Assembly (NCBI RefSeq): GCF_013200955.2
Contig: NZ_CP053697.2
Coordinates: 2,790,001 to 2,854,000 of the forward strand
Reading direction: 5' to 3'
Length of the DNA stretch: 64,000 bases
Source: Pseudomonas campi
Lineage (GTDB): Bacteria; Pseudomonadota; Gammaproteobacteria; Pseudomonadales; Pseudomonadaceae
The notes beneath the pieces were generated by a model that was not told the origin of the DNA, did no database searches, and was given only the letters and a program-made list of their open reading frames with translations. Both the position numbers and the translations under genes were made by a program. This document shows, piece by piece, positions 8,112-16,361 of the stretch. Each line of letters begins with the position of its first letter. Position 1 is the first letter of the stretch.

Positions 8112-9410
8112 ATGTTGCGCTTGCCCATCCTTGCCGTATTCCTCGGCAACCTGTTTTCCATTGCTGCAGTGCAGGCTGCCGATATTGATGCCGCCAGTTA
8201 CGGCTACCCCTTGAGCAATCCGTTCGAAGCGACCATTGCCAGCACACCGCCGGCCCTGCGCCCCGAGCTGCCCAGCGATGAGGACATCGACCAGGCCGAC
8301 TACGACATCCAGCTGCGCCCCGAACGCGAGTTCGAGTTGCCGGAAAACTTCTGGCCCGTGACCAAACTGCGCTACCGCATGGCCCAGCAGGATGGCCGCG
8401 CGCCGCTGATCTTCATCATCGCCGGCACCGGCGCCAACTATGCCAGTGGCAAGACCGAAGACCTCAAGCGCCTGTTCTATGGCGCCGGCTACCACGTAGT
8501 GCAGCTGTCCTCGCCGACCAGCTATGACTTCATGAGCGCGGCATCACGTAGCGCGACGCCGGGCATCTCCCGCGACGATGCGGAGGATCTGTACCGGGCC
8601 ATGATGGCGGTGCGCGCCCAGCATCCCAAGCTCGAGGTCAGCGACTACCATCTCACCGGCTACAGCCTGGGCGGGCTGCAGGCGGCCTTCGTCAGCGAGC
8701 TGGACGAGCGCATGCGCAGTTTCAACTTCAAGCGCGTGCTGCTGCTCAATCCACCCGTCAACCTGTACACCTCGGTGAGCAATCTCGATCGCCTGGTACA
8801 AACCCGTGTCAAGGGCATCGACAGCGGCACCACCTATTTCGAGCAGGTTCTGGAAAAACTCGCACGCTACTTCCAGCAAGAAGGCCGTATCGACATCAAC
8901 GACGCCATGCTGCGGGACTTCCTGCAGTCGGACGAACAGTTGAGCAACGAGCAACTGGCCATGCTGATCGGCAGTTCGTTCCGTTTCTCCTCGGCCGATA
9001 TCGCCTTCACCTCGGACCTGATCAATCGCCGTGGCCTGATTACGCCCCCGCAGTATCCGATTACCGACCGCACCAGCCTGACGCCTTTCTTCAAACGCGC
9101 CCTGCAGTGCGACTTCGACTGCTACATGGCCGAACAGTTGATCCCTCACTGGCGTACCAAGAACGAAGGCGGCAGCCTGCCGCAACTGATCGACCAGGTC
9201 AGCCTGTACGCCCTTGAGGACTACCTGAAAAGCAGCAGCAAGGTGGCCGTGATGCACAACGCCGACGACGTCATTCTCGGCCCCGGTGATATCGGCTTCC
9301 TGCGCCGCACCTTCGGCGAGCGCCTGACCCTCTACCCGCTCGGCGGGCACTGCGGCAACCTCAATTACCGCGTCAACAGCGACGCCATGCTGGAGTTCTT
9401 CCGTGGCTAA
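8112..9410 (+). CDS. Exported alpha/beta-hydrolase-fold protein upstream of mlaA
   Basis: The ATG at 8112 gives 432 residues beginning with a signal peptide (MLRLPILAVFLGNLFSIAAVQA, cut near 22); the open frame upstream lacks this. The body has FIIAGTGANYASGK (oxyanion region) and the nucleophile elbow TGYSLGGLQAAF with serine near residue 183. A late aspartate (NADDVILGPG) and histidine (PLGGHCGNL) complete a plausible catalytic triad. Homologues are often mislabelled as serine/threonine kinases. The stop overlaps the mlaA start by 8 bp, so the pair should be cotranslated. A role in envelope lipid handling is inferred from that pairing. Confidence 0.8.
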   Translation: MLRLPILAVFLGNLFSIAAVQAADIDAASYGYPLSNPFEATIASTPPALRPELPSDEDIDQADYDIQLRPEREFELPENFWPVTKLRYRMAQQDGRAPLIFIIAGTGANYASGKTEDLKRLFYGAGYHVVQLSSPTSYDFMSAASRSATPGISRDDAEDLYRAMMAVRAQHPKLEVSDYHLTGYSLGGLQAAFVSELDERMRSFNFKRVLLLNPPVNLYTSVSNLDRLVQTRVKGIDSGTTYFEQVLEKLARYFQQEGRIDINDAMLRDFLQSDEQLSNEQLAMLIGSSFRFSSADIAFTSDLINRRGLITPPQYPITDRTSLTPFFKRALQCDFDCYMAEQLIPHWRTKNEGGSLPQLIDQVSLYALEDYLKSSSKVAVMHNADDVILGPGDIGFLRRTFGERLTLYPLGGHCGNLNYRVNSDAMLEFFRG

Positions 9411-10179
9411 GCACGCTCTCGTCCAACCTGCACTGCTGCTCGGCCTGTCGCTGCTGGGTGCTGCCGCCCAGGCTGCAACCGATGCCGACGGTTTCACCAA
9501 CCCGCTGGACCAGCTGCAGTTCAACCCCAGCCTCGACCAGCGTGAGTTCGAACGCTCGACCCTCAGCGCACTGAACGTCTACGACCCCTGGGAATCGTGG
9601 AATCGCGGGGTCTACCACTTCAACTACCGCTTCGACGAATGGGTGTTCCTACCGGTGGTGGACGGCTATCGCTATGTCACCCCACGCGTGGTGCGCAGCG
9701 GGGTGAGCAATTTCTTCAGCAACCTGGGGGACGTGCCCAACCTGCTCAACAGCCTGCTGCAACTCAAGGGCAAGCGCTCACTGCAGACCACCGGGCGCCT
9801 GCTGCTCAACACCACAGTCGGCGTGGCCGGGCTATGGGACCCAGCCAGCCGCGTCGGCCTGCCCAAGCAGAGCGAGGACTTCGGCCAGACCCTGGGCTTC
9901 TACGGTGTGCCCGACGGCCCCTATGTGATGCTGCCGCTGCTCGGCCCCTCCAACCTGCGTGACACCGGCGGCAAGGTGTTCGACTTCGCGGCGGAAAGCC
10001 AGATCAACTACCTCAATGTCAGTGAAATCAGCAGTGACCATCCGGAGATCACCGCCCTGCAGGTAGTCGACATGCGCCATACCACCAACCTGCGCTATGG
10101 CCAGCTCAACACGCCGTTCGAGTACGAGAAGATCCGCTATGTCTACCGCGAGGCGCGCAAGCTGCAGATCGCCGAGTAA
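9403..10179 (+). CDS. mlaA: MlaA (VacJ) outer-membrane lipid transport protein
   Basis: MlaA removes mislocalised phospholipids from the outer leaflet of the outer membrane and passes them to MlaC. The 258-aa product shows family motifs YDPWESWNRGVYHFNYRFD, VRSGVSNFFSNLGDVPNLLN, a LLLNTTVGVAGLWDPAS segment, and EDFGQTLGFYGVPDGPYVMLPLLGPS. GTG at 9403 overlaps the previous gene. The N terminus (LLLGLSLLGAAAQAATDADG) is a signal peptide but contains no lipobox cysteine, although E. coli MlaA is a lipoprotein. The other mla genes are not in this window. Confidence 0.92.
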   Translation: MAKHALVQPALLLGLSLLGAAAQAATDADGFTNPLDQLQFNPSLDQREFERSTLSALNVYDPWESWNRGVYHFNYRFDEWVFLPVVDGYRYVTPRVVRSGVSNFFSNLGDVPNLLNSLLQLKGKRSLQTTGRLLLNTTVGVAGLWDPASRVGLPKQSEDFGQTLGFYGVPDGPYVMLPLLGPSNLRDTGGKVFDFAAESQINYLNVSEISSDHPEITALQVVDMRHTTNLRYGQLNTPFEYEKIRYVYREARKLQIAE

Positions 10180-10199
10180 CGAAAATGCATCGATAAAAT

Positions 10200-10240
10200 C
10201 GATTTAATTGTCGCGAATTTCGCGACCATCAATTCAATCG
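10200..10240. promoter_or_regulatory. Nested dyad upstream of the pirin gene
   Basis: An outer pair CGATTTAATTG / CAATTCAATCG (one mismatch) encloses GTCGCGAA-T-TTCGCGAC, an uninterrupted inner palindrome. It is 42 bp upstream of the pirin ATG and 21 bp after the mlaA stop. It has no T-run, so an operator for the pirin gene is as likely as a terminator for mlaA. Confidence 0.45.
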
Positions 10241-10281
10241 ACAGGCATAGCATGGGCACATTCCCACTTCGGAGGTGCCCC

Positions 10282-11130
10282 ATGACCCAGTTCCGCCAAG
10301 TTGTCTCCCAGCATATCGGCCAAGCCACCGCGGACGGTGCCGGCGTGCGCCTGACCCGCGTCTTCGGCGGTGCCGGCATCGAGCGTTTCGATCCGTTCCT
10401 GATGCTCGACGAGTTCGGCTCCGACAACCCCGACGACTACATCGCCGGCTTCCCCCCGCACCCGCACCGCGGCTTCGAAACCATCACCTACATGCTCGAA
10501 GGGCGCATGCGCCACGAGGACCATCTGGGCAATGTCGGCCTGCTGCAAAGCGGCGGTGTGCAGTGGATGACCGCCGCACGCGGCATCATCCACAGCGAGA
10601 TGCCCGAGCAGCAGGCCGGCGTGATGCGCGGCTTCCAGCTATGGCTCAACCTGCCGGCCAAGGACAAGCTTGGCGAAGCCGGCTACCGCGACTATGCACC
10701 CGAGGAAATCCCGCGCCTGATTACCCAGGATGGCGTGGCCGTCACGGTGATTGCCGGACAGTTCGACGATGGCCAGGTGCAACAGGCCGGCGCCGTACAA
10801 CGCCCACACACCCTGCCGCAGCTGTTCGACCTGCAGCTACCAGCGGGCGCGCGGATTGCCCCACGCCTGGCCGATGGCCAGCGGGTGCTGCTGTATGTGT
10901 ATGAGGGCGAGTTGGGCGTGAACGGCCATGCCATCGGCAAGAGCCGCCTGGTGCGTCTGTCCGAGCAGGGTGCGATCGAGCTGGCCAGCGAGTCCGGCGC
11001 TCGCGTACTGCTGATTGCCGGCACGCCCCTGGGTGAGCCGATCGTGCAGTACGGGCCGTTCGTGATGAACAGCCGCGAGGAGATCGAGCAGGCCCTGCGT
11101 GATTTTCGTGACGACAAGCTGACTGCCTGA
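10282..11130 (+). CDS. Pirin family protein
   Basis: Pirins are bicupin proteins; some bacterial members oxidise quercetin and others bind metabolic enzymes. The 282-aa product has the metal-binding N-cupin motif FPPHPHRGFETITYM with two histidines, a third histidine in RMRHEDH, and MTAARGIIHSEMP, all expected in pirins. The C-cupin (about 175-280) lacks such a cluster. The ATG at 10282 follows GGAGGTGCCCC, better than the GTG/ATG codons upstream. It stands alone behind the nested dyad at 10200-10240. Whether it has quercetinase activity cannot be told from sequence. Confidence 0.88.
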   Translation: MTQFRQVVSQHIGQATADGAGVRLTRVFGGAGIERFDPFLMLDEFGSDNPDDYIAGFPPHPHRGFETITYMLEGRMRHEDHLGNVGLLQSGGVQWMTAARGIIHSEMPEQQAGVMRGFQLWLNLPAKDKLGEAGYRDYAPEEIPRLITQDGVAVTVIAGQFDDGQVQQAGAVQRPHTLPQLFDLQLPAGARIAPRLADGQRVLLYVYEGELGVNGHAIGKSRLVRLSEQGAIELASESGARVLLIAGTPLGEPIVQYGPFVMNSREEIEQALRDFRDDKLTA

Positions 11131-11148
11131 TGCCTGTCGGACAGGTTC

Positions 11149-12375
11149 TCAGCGCGGCGACGGCACCGGCAGCACATCGGCCATGCTTGCTGCCGGCACG
11201 GCCACGGCCAGGCCGAGGAAGCTGGCCAGGGCGTCCTTCTGCGCCATGGCGTCCTGGTAACCCAGCTCGATCAGCTCGTTGCAGTAGCCGGGCTCGAACA
11301 GCAGGTAGCTGAGCACCCCGGCACCGCTGGCCTTGGTCGCCCCGGAACCGCGCAGGAAGAAGCGCATCGACTTGGCCAGCTCATGCCGGTGGCGGGCGGC
11401 AATCTGATCCAGCGGCTGGCTCGGCGCAATCACCAGCACTTCCACCGGTTTCAGGCCCAGCCCGCGCGGATGCAGGCCGGAGGGCACCAGGCGACTCATG
11501 TGGTTGAGTCGTTCAAGCATTTCGATATCGCCTTCCAGGCTGTCGATAAAGGTGCTGTTGAGCATGTGTCCGCTGATCTGCGCCAGGGTCGGCGGCTTGC
11601 CCGTCTGCGGTCGTGGCACCAGCTGATTGGCCCCACGCCCCAGCGGATTGCCGCTGACCCCGACCACCAGTACGCGCGTGGCCCCCAGGTGCAGCGCCGG
11701 GCTGATGGGCGCCGACTGGCGCACTGCGCCATCGCCGAAATACTCGCGGTTGACCTTCACCGGCGGGAAAATCAACGGAATCGAGGCGCTGGCCAGCAGG
11801 TGGTCGAGGCTCAGGCGGGTCGGCACGCCCACCCGGCGGTGGCGGAACCAGGGGTCGATGGCAGCCCGGCCCTGATAGAAGGTCACCGCCTGCCCACTCT
11901 CGTAGCCAAAGGCGGTCACCGCCACCGCACGCAGTTGACGCATGCGCACCGCGGCGGCAATCCCGGAGAAATCCAGTTCACGCTCGAGCATGGCGCGCAG
12001 CGGCGAGCTGTCGAGCAGCGCCACCGGCACATCGCCGCCGATGCCCAGCAGACTGTGGCCGATAAAGCGACTGGCCTGGTGCAACACGCCGGGCCAATCG
12101 GTACGGTAAACCTGATCGGAGTGGAAGTTCTGCCAGACCTGGGTCAGCCGGCGGATCGCCTCAGTGAAGTGCAACGCCCCGCAGGCCAGGCCAACCGCGT
12201 TGATCGCCCCGGCCGAAGTGCCGACGATGACTGGGAAAGGATTGTGCGCCGCATTCGGCAACAGGTCGGCAATCGCGCTGAGTACGCCCACCTGGTATGC
12301 CGCCCGTGCCCCGCCACCGGAAAGAATCAGCCCTGTCACCGGGGTGTCGGAATGTACGGCCTGATTCATGGACAA
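11149..12375 (-). CDS. Patatin-like phospholipase
   Basis: A predicted lipid acyl hydrolase with a Ser-Asp dyad. The 408-aa product has the oxyanion loop LSGGGARAAYQVGVL (about 19-33), the nucleophile motif VGTSAGAIN with Ser54, and the catalytic aspartate in FGDGAVRQS. It lacks an obvious signal peptide, so it is cytosolic or exported by an unknown route. The C-terminal third (about 300-408) has LEMLERLNHMSRLVP and FFLRGSGATKASGA, typical of the bacterial subgroup annotated as patatin-like phospholipases. ATG 12375 and ATG 12369 are alternative starts. It lies downstream of lpxL on the same strand (35-bp gap). Confidence 0.88.
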   Translation of the reverse strand: MSMNQAVHSDTPVTGLILSGGGARAAYQVGVLSAIADLLPNAAHNPFPVIVGTSAGAINAVGLACGALHFTEAIRRLTQVWQNFHSDQVYRTDWPGVLHQASRFIGHSLLGIGGDVPVALLDSSPLRAMLERELDFSGIAAAVRMRQLRAVAVTAFGYESGQAVTFYQGRAAIDPWFRHRRVGVPTRLSLDHLLASASIPLIFPPVKVNREYFGDGAVRQSAPISPALHLGATRVLVVGVSGNPLGRGANQLVPRPQTGKPPTLAQISGHMLNSTFIDSLEGDIEMLERLNHMSRLVPSGLHPRGLGLKPVEVLVIAPSQPLDQIAARHRHELAKSMRFFLRGSGATKASGAGVLSYLLFEPGYCNELIELGYQDAMAQKDALASFLGLAVAVPAASMADVLPVPSPR

Positions 12376-12410
12376 TTCCCGTGGGTCTTTTTTGCCAGTA
12401 TAGGGCGCCG

Positions 12411-13340
12411 CTATCGACGGCGCTTCTTATACAGCTTGGGCTCCCCCGGCGGGCGGGTCTTGAAGCGCCGGTGGGCCCACAGATACTGCTCGGGGTGCTG
12501 GCGGATGGCGCTCTCGATCCACTGATTGACGCGCAGGCAGTCTGCTTCCTCGCTCTCACCGGGAAAATCGGCCAGCGGCGGGTGGATGGTCAGGCGGTAG
12601 CCGGAGCCGTCGGCCAGGCGCTCCTGGGTAAAGGGGATCACCCGCGCCTTGCCCAGACGGGCAAACTTGCTGGTGGCGGTCACCGTGGCAGCCGGCACGC
12701 CAAACAACGGTACGAAGATACTGCGCTGGGCGCCATAGTCCTGATCCGGCGCATACCAGACCACCCCGCCGGCCCGCAGCAGCTTGAGCATGCCCCGCAC
12801 ATCGTCACGACCGATGACCCCCAGCAGGCGCTGCTCGCGGCCACTGCGCTGGACGAAGTCGAACAGCGGATTCTTGTGCGGACGGTACATGCCGTACATG
12901 CCCTGGGCCATGCCGAGCAGGCCGCCGCCCATTTCCAGGGTGGTGAAATGCAGAGCCATGAGGATCACGCCCTGCCCCTCGATCTCGGCCTGACGGAGGT
13001 GTTCGATACCTTCGATAGTGCCCAACCGACGCAAGCGTGCCGCCGGCCACCACCAGCTGATCGCCATCTCGAAGAAGGTCATGCCGGTGGAGGCGAAGTT
13101 CTCCCGCAGCAGGCGTTCACGCTCGGCGGCAGACAGTTCAGGGAAGCACAGCTCCAGGTTGCGTGCGGCAATCTTGCGCCGCGAGCCAGCCAGGCGGTAC
13201 ATCAGGGCACCCAGGCCACGGCCCAGCAGCATCAGCACCCGGTAAGGCAGCAGCGCAACCAGCCAGAGCAGGCCCAGGCCCAGCCACAGCAGCCAGAAGC
13301 GTGGATGCAGGAAATAGGCACGAAATTGCGGGCGATCCAT
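12411..13340 (-). CDS. lpxL: Lipid A biosynthesis lauroyl-type acyltransferase (LpxL/HtrB family)
   Basis: The enzyme transfers a secondary acyl chain from acyl-ACP to the Kdo2-lipid A precursor at the inner membrane. The 309-aa product begins with a membrane anchor (FWLLWLGLGLLWLVALLPYRV, about 16-36) and has the acyltransferase HX4E motif in MALHFTTLEMGG (about 130). Further conserved segments are YRPHKNPLFD, GREQRLLG and WYAPDQDYG. The ending YLWAHRRFKTRPPGEPKLY is characteristic of this family. It is divergent from minC with a 111-bp gap, the same arrangement as in P. aeruginosa. Acyl specificity cannot be read from sequence. Confidence 0.92.
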   Translation of the reverse strand: MDRPQFRAYFLHPRFWLLWLGLGLLWLVALLPYRVLMLLGRGLGALMYRLAGSRRKIAARNLELCFPELSAAERERLLRENFASTGMTFFEMAISWWWPAARLRRLGTIEGIEHLRQAEIEGQGVILMALHFTTLEMGGGLLGMAQGMYGMYRPHKNPLFDFVQRSGREQRLLGVIGRDDVRGMLKLLRAGGVVWYAPDQDYGAQRSIFVPLFGVPAATVTATSKFARLGKARVIPFTQERLADGSGYRLTIHPPLADFPGESEEADCLRVNQWIESAIRQHPEQYLWAHRRFKTRPPGEPKLYKKRRR

Positions 13341-13393
13341 GAATCATTCCGGACAAACGACAGGGCCGCGCATTCTACAGGACTCGCCGCAGC

Positions 13394-13422
13394 TTGCGGC
13401 CATGCGGGCTAATCGCTATAAG
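13394..13422 (+). promoter_or_regulatory. Candidate sigma-70 promoter for minC
   Basis: TTGCGG and TATAAG are separated by 17 bp, 30 bp upstream of the minC start in the lpxL-minC divergent gap. Spacing is ideal and the -10 box is close to consensus. Confidence 0.55.
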
Positions 13423-13451
13423 TCGTGCCCATTCAGTGTGATGGGTAGACC

Positions 13452-14183
13452 ATGAGCCAAGCCGACCTCCTCGACCAAGACCCCGTGTTCCAGCTCAAGG
13501 GCAGCATGCTCGCCATCACCATTCTGGAACTGGCACACAACGATCTGGAACGCCTGGACCGCCAGTTGGCCGACAAAGTCGCCCAGGCCCCCAACTTCTT
13601 CCAGAACATCCCGTTGGTGCTGGCCCTGGACAAGCTGCCGGAGGGCGAAGGCAGCCTCGACCTGGTCAAGCTGATGGAGCTGTGCCGCACCCACGGCCTG
13701 CGCACCCTGGCGATTCGCGCCAACCGCGAGGACGACATCGCCGCCGCCAATGCCCTGGATCTGCCGGTACTGCCGCCATCTGGCGCCCGCGAGAAGCTGG
13801 TCGAGCCGGTGGAAACCCGCAAGAAGCCGGAAAAACCTGCCGAACCGGCGCTCAAACCGAGCAAGATCATTACCACCCCGGTGCGCGGCGGCCAGCAGAT
13901 CTATGCCCAGGGCGGTGACCTGGTGGTGCTGGCACCAGTCAGCGCCGGAGCGGAACTTCTCGCCGATGGCAATATCCATGTCTACGGTCCGATGCGCGGT
14001 CGTGCTCTGGCTGGGGTCAAGGGCAACGCCGAGGCGCGGATTTTCTGCCAGCAGATGGGCGCGGAAATGCTCTCCGTGGCCGGTCAGTACAAGACAGCCG
14101 AGGATCTGCGCCGTGATCCGCTGTGGGGGCAGTCGGTACAGGTCAGCCTGTCGGGTGACGTGTTGAACATCACCCGCCTTTAA
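13452..14183 (+). CDS. minC: Septum site-determining protein MinC
   Basis: MinC inhibits FtsZ assembly away from midcell and is positioned by MinD. The 243-aa protein has the N-terminal FtsZ-interacting domain (about 1-105), a charged proline-rich linker ([18 protein letters not shown], about 115-132), and the C-terminal beta-helix that binds Min[20 protein letters not shown], then [17 protein letters not shown]. The start at 13452 is preceded by GATGGGTAGACC. It is followed by minD after 102 bp; the order minC-minD-minE is standard. Confidence 0.96.
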   Translation: MSQADLLDQDPVFQLKGSMLAITILELAHNDLERLDRQLADKVAQAPNFFQNIPLVLALDKLPEGEGSLDLVKLMELCRTHGLRTLAIRANREDDIAAANALDLPVLPPSGAREKLVEPVETRKKPEKPAEPALKPSKIITTPVRGGQQIYAQGGDLVVLAPVSAGAELLADGNIHVYGPMRGRALAGVKGNAEARIFCQQMGAEMLSVAGQYKTAEDLRRDPLWGQSVQVSLSGDVLNITRL

Positions 14184-14285
14184 CGGATACTGCGGCCACT
14201 TTTCAGGGACTTATATAAGGCATCCGGAAGCCCGTTTTATCGGCTCTTGATTGCCTTATTTTTCATATATTTGGGGTAAATCACC

Positions 14286-15098
14286 GTGGCCAAGATCCTC
14301 GTAGTCACTTCCGGCAAGGGTGGCGTGGGTAAAACCACCACCAGCGCCGCCATCGGTACCGGCCTCGCCCTGCGCGGCCACAAAACCGTGATCGTCGACT
14401 TCGACGTCGGCCTGCGTAACCTCGACCTGATCATGGGTTGCGAGCGCCGCGTGGTGTACGACTTCGTCAACGTGATCAACGGCGAAGCGACCCTGACCCA
14501 GGCCCTGATCAAGGACAAACGCCTGGAAAACCTCTACGTGCTGGCCGCCAGCCAGACCCGTGACAAGGACGCGCTGACCAAAGAAGGCGTGGGCAAGGTC
14601 ATCGAGGAGCTGTCGAAGAACTTCGAATACGTCATCTGCGACTCGCCGGCCGGCATCGAGACCGGTGCCCACCTGGCCATGTACTTCGCCGACGAAGCGA
14701 TCGTCGTGACCAACCCGGAAGTCTCCTCGGTACGCGACTCCGACCGCATGCTCGGCCTGCTGGCCAGCAAGTCGCGCCGCGCCGAACAGGGCCTGGAGCC
14801 GATCAAGGAGCGTCTGCTGCTGACCCGCTACAACCCTGAGCGCGTGACCAAGGGCGAAATGCTCGGCGTGGAAGACGTCGAGGAAATCCTCGCCATCAAC
14901 CTGCTCGGCGTGATCCCGGAATCCCAGGCCGTGCTGAAAGCCTCCAACCAGGGCGTACCGGTAATCCTCGACGAAGAGAGCGATGCCGGCCAGGCCTACG
15001 GCGATGCCGTCGACCGTCTGCTGGGCAAGGAAGTGCCCCATCGCTTCCTCGATGTGCAGAAGAAAGGAATCATGCAACGCCTGTTTGGAGCGCGCTAA
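14286..15098 (+). CDS. minD: Septum site-determining ATPase MinD
   Basis: MinD is the membrane-associated ATPase that recruits MinC and oscillates with MinE. The 270-aa product starts at GTG 14286 ([10 protein letters not shown]) and has the deviant Walker [10 protein letters not shown] (residues 10-18), switch regions [12 protein letters not shown] and ICDSPAGIE, and the C-terminal amphipathic membrane helix [10 protein letters not shown]. The stop codon shares one base with the minE start, so translation is coupled. Length and sequence are typical. Confidence 0.97.
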   Translation: MAKILVVTSGKGGVGKTTTSAAIGTGLALRGHKTVIVDFDVGLRNLDLIMGCERRVVYDFVNVINGEATLTQALIKDKRLENLYVLAASQTRDKDALTKEGVGKVIEELSKNFEYVICDSPAGIETGAHLAMYFADEAIVVTNPEVSSVRDSDRMLGLLASKSRRAEQGLEPIKERLLLTRYNPERVTKGEMLGVEDVEEILAINLLGVIPESQAVLKASNQGVPVILDEESDAGQAYGDAVDRLLGKEVPHRFLDVQKKGIMQRLFGAR

Positions 15099-15352
15099 TG
15101 AACATTTTCGAATTCTTTCGCGAGCGCAAGAAGGAAACCCCTGCCTCGATTGCGAAAGAGCGCCTGTCGATCATCGTCGCCCACGAGCGCGGCCAGCGCA
15201 GCCAGCCGGACTACCTACCGGCCCTGCAGAAAGAACTGGTCGAGGTGATCCGCAAGTACGTCAACATCGAGCAGGATCAGGTGCAGGTTGCGCTGGAAAA
15301 CCAGGGCAGCTGCTCCATTCTGGAACTCAATATCACCCTGCCGGATCGTTGA
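15098..15352 (+). CDS. minE: Cell division topological specificity factor MinE
   Basis: MinE stimulates MinD ATPase and drives pole-to-pole oscillation. The 84-aa protein has the N-terminal membrane/anti-MinCD segment ([20 protein letters not shown]), the contact helix [10 protein letters not shown], and the C-terminal topological domain ending [14 protein letters not shown]. The ATG overlaps the minD stop by one base. A strong terminator follows at 15367. Confidence 0.97.
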   Translation: MNIFEFFRERKKETPASIAKERLSIIVAHERGQRSQPDYLPALQKELVEVIRKYVNIEQDQVQVALENQGSCSILELNITLPDR

Positions 15353-15366
15353 TCCGAGCATGGTAG

Positions 15367-15392
15367 AAAACGGCGGCCCAGGCCGCCGTTTT
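15367..15392 (+). terminator. Terminator after minE
   Basis: AAAACGGCGGCC-CA-GGCCGCCGTTTT is a 12-bp perfect stem 14 bp after the minE stop, ending in TTTTC. Confidence 0.88.
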
Positions 15393-15408
15393 CATTTGTC
15401 GCCACACC

Positions 15409-15473
15409 GTAGGAGCGAGCTCTGCTCGCGAACGCCAGCACGGCGAAGCTTCGCGAGCAGAGCTCGCTCCTAC
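15409..15473. repeat. REP-type inverted pair (GTAGGAGCGAGCTCTGCTCGCG)
   Basis: Two inverted copies of GTAGGAGCGAGCTCTGCTCGCG flank an 18-20 bp spacer. The same unit appears at 16142-16207. Units beginning GTAGGAGCGAGC are common intergenic REP elements in Pseudomonas genomes. Here the pair sits between the minE terminator and the RluA-type gene. Confidence 0.88.
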
Positions 15474-15495
15474 ACAAAAAGCCGTGGAAGCCCCA

Positions 15496-16131
15496 ATGCC
15501 GCTGTCGAATGTCGAAATCCTCCACCAGGACGCCGCCCTGCTGGTGATCAACAAGCCCACCCTGCTGCTCTCGGTGCCCGGCCGCGCCGAGGACAACCGC
15601 GACTGCCTGGTGACCCGCCTGCAGGAAAACGGCTACCCCGAGGCGCGCATTGTCCATCGTCTGGACTGGGAGACCTCGGGCATCATCGTCCTCGCCCGCG
15701 ACGCTGACAGCCACCGCGAGCTGTCCCGCCAGTTCCACGACCGCGAAACCGAGAAGGCCTATACCGCCCTGTGCTGGGGCCAGCCCGAGCAGGACAGCGG
15801 CAGCATCGACCTGCCGCTGCGCTACGACCCGCCCACCAAGCCGCGCCACGTAGTCGACCATGAGCTGGGCAAACATGCGCTGACCTACTGGCGCATTCTC
15901 GAGCGCTGCGGCGACTACTGCCGCGTCGAGCTGACGCCGATCACCGGCCGCTCGCACCAGCTGCGCGTACACATGCTATCGATCGGCCACCCGCTGCTGG
16001 GCGACGGCCTGTATGCCCACGAACGAGCCCTGGCCGCCTGGCCGCGCCTGTGCCTGCACGCCAGCATGCTCAGCCTGACCCATCCGCAGACCGGCGAGCG
16101 CATGTGTTTCGAGTGCCCGGCGCCGTTCTGA
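15496..16131 (+). CDS. RluA family pseudouridine synthase
   Basis: The enzyme isomerises uridine in RNA. The 211-aa protein (ATG 15496; GTG 15484 in frame is a less likely start) has LLVINKPTLLLSVPGR at the N terminus, the catalytic motif RIVHRLDWETSG with Asp57, and GRSHQLRVHMLSIGHPLLGD. These are the usual RluA-family signature blocks. It has no S4 domain, like E. coli RluA (219 aa), so 23S rRNA U746/tRNA U32 modification is plausible but unproven. The flanking intergenic regions both hold REP pairs. Confidence 0.88.
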   Translation: MPLSNVEILHQDAALLVINKPTLLLSVPGRAEDNRDCLVTRLQENGYPEARIVHRLDWETSGIIVLARDADSHRELSRQFHDRETEKAYTALCWGQPEQDSGSIDLPLRYDPPTKPRHVVDHELGKHALTYWRILERCGDYCRVELTPITGRSHQLRVHMLSIGHPLLGDGLYAHERALAAWPRLCLHASMLSLTHPQTGERMCFECPAPF

Positions 16132-16141
16132 CCCCTACCCG

Positions 16142-16207
16142 GTAGGAGCGAGCTCTGCTCGCGAAGCCTTTGCAGGCGTCCCGTTCGCGAGCAGAGCTCG
16201 CTCCTAC
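16142..16207. repeat. REP-type inverted pair, second copy
   Basis: GTAGGAGCGAGCTCTGCTCGCG and its inverse again flank a 22-bp spacer, just after the RluA-type gene. The arms match those at 15409-15473. Confidence 0.88.
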
Positions 16208-16212
16208 GCTAC

Positions 16213-16274
16213 GTAGCCCGGATGCAATCCGGGGGCAATACCGCACAGCCCTTCCCGGATTGCATCCGGGCTAC
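16213..16274. repeat. Second REP type, inverted pair (GTAGCCCGGATGCAATCCGGG)
   Basis: GTAGCCCGGATGCAATCCGGG and its perfect inverse, CCCGGATTGCATCCGGGCTAC, flank a 20-bp spacer. This is a different repeat family lying head to tail with the GTAGGAGCGAGC pair. Each arm is itself palindromic (CCCGGATTGCATCCGGG). Confidence 0.85.
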
Positions 16275-16361
16275 GCCGTACACGGCACACGGGACGCCAC
16301 ACGCCTGCCAATCGCCCCACGGAATCCGATAAACTCGGGGCATTGCCGTCCGGAGCTGTGT

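Noticed and set aside
16170..16361. N-terminal extension of the M18 aminopeptidase
   Set aside because: The extension is made of REP repeats; ATG 16362 gives the family's usual length.
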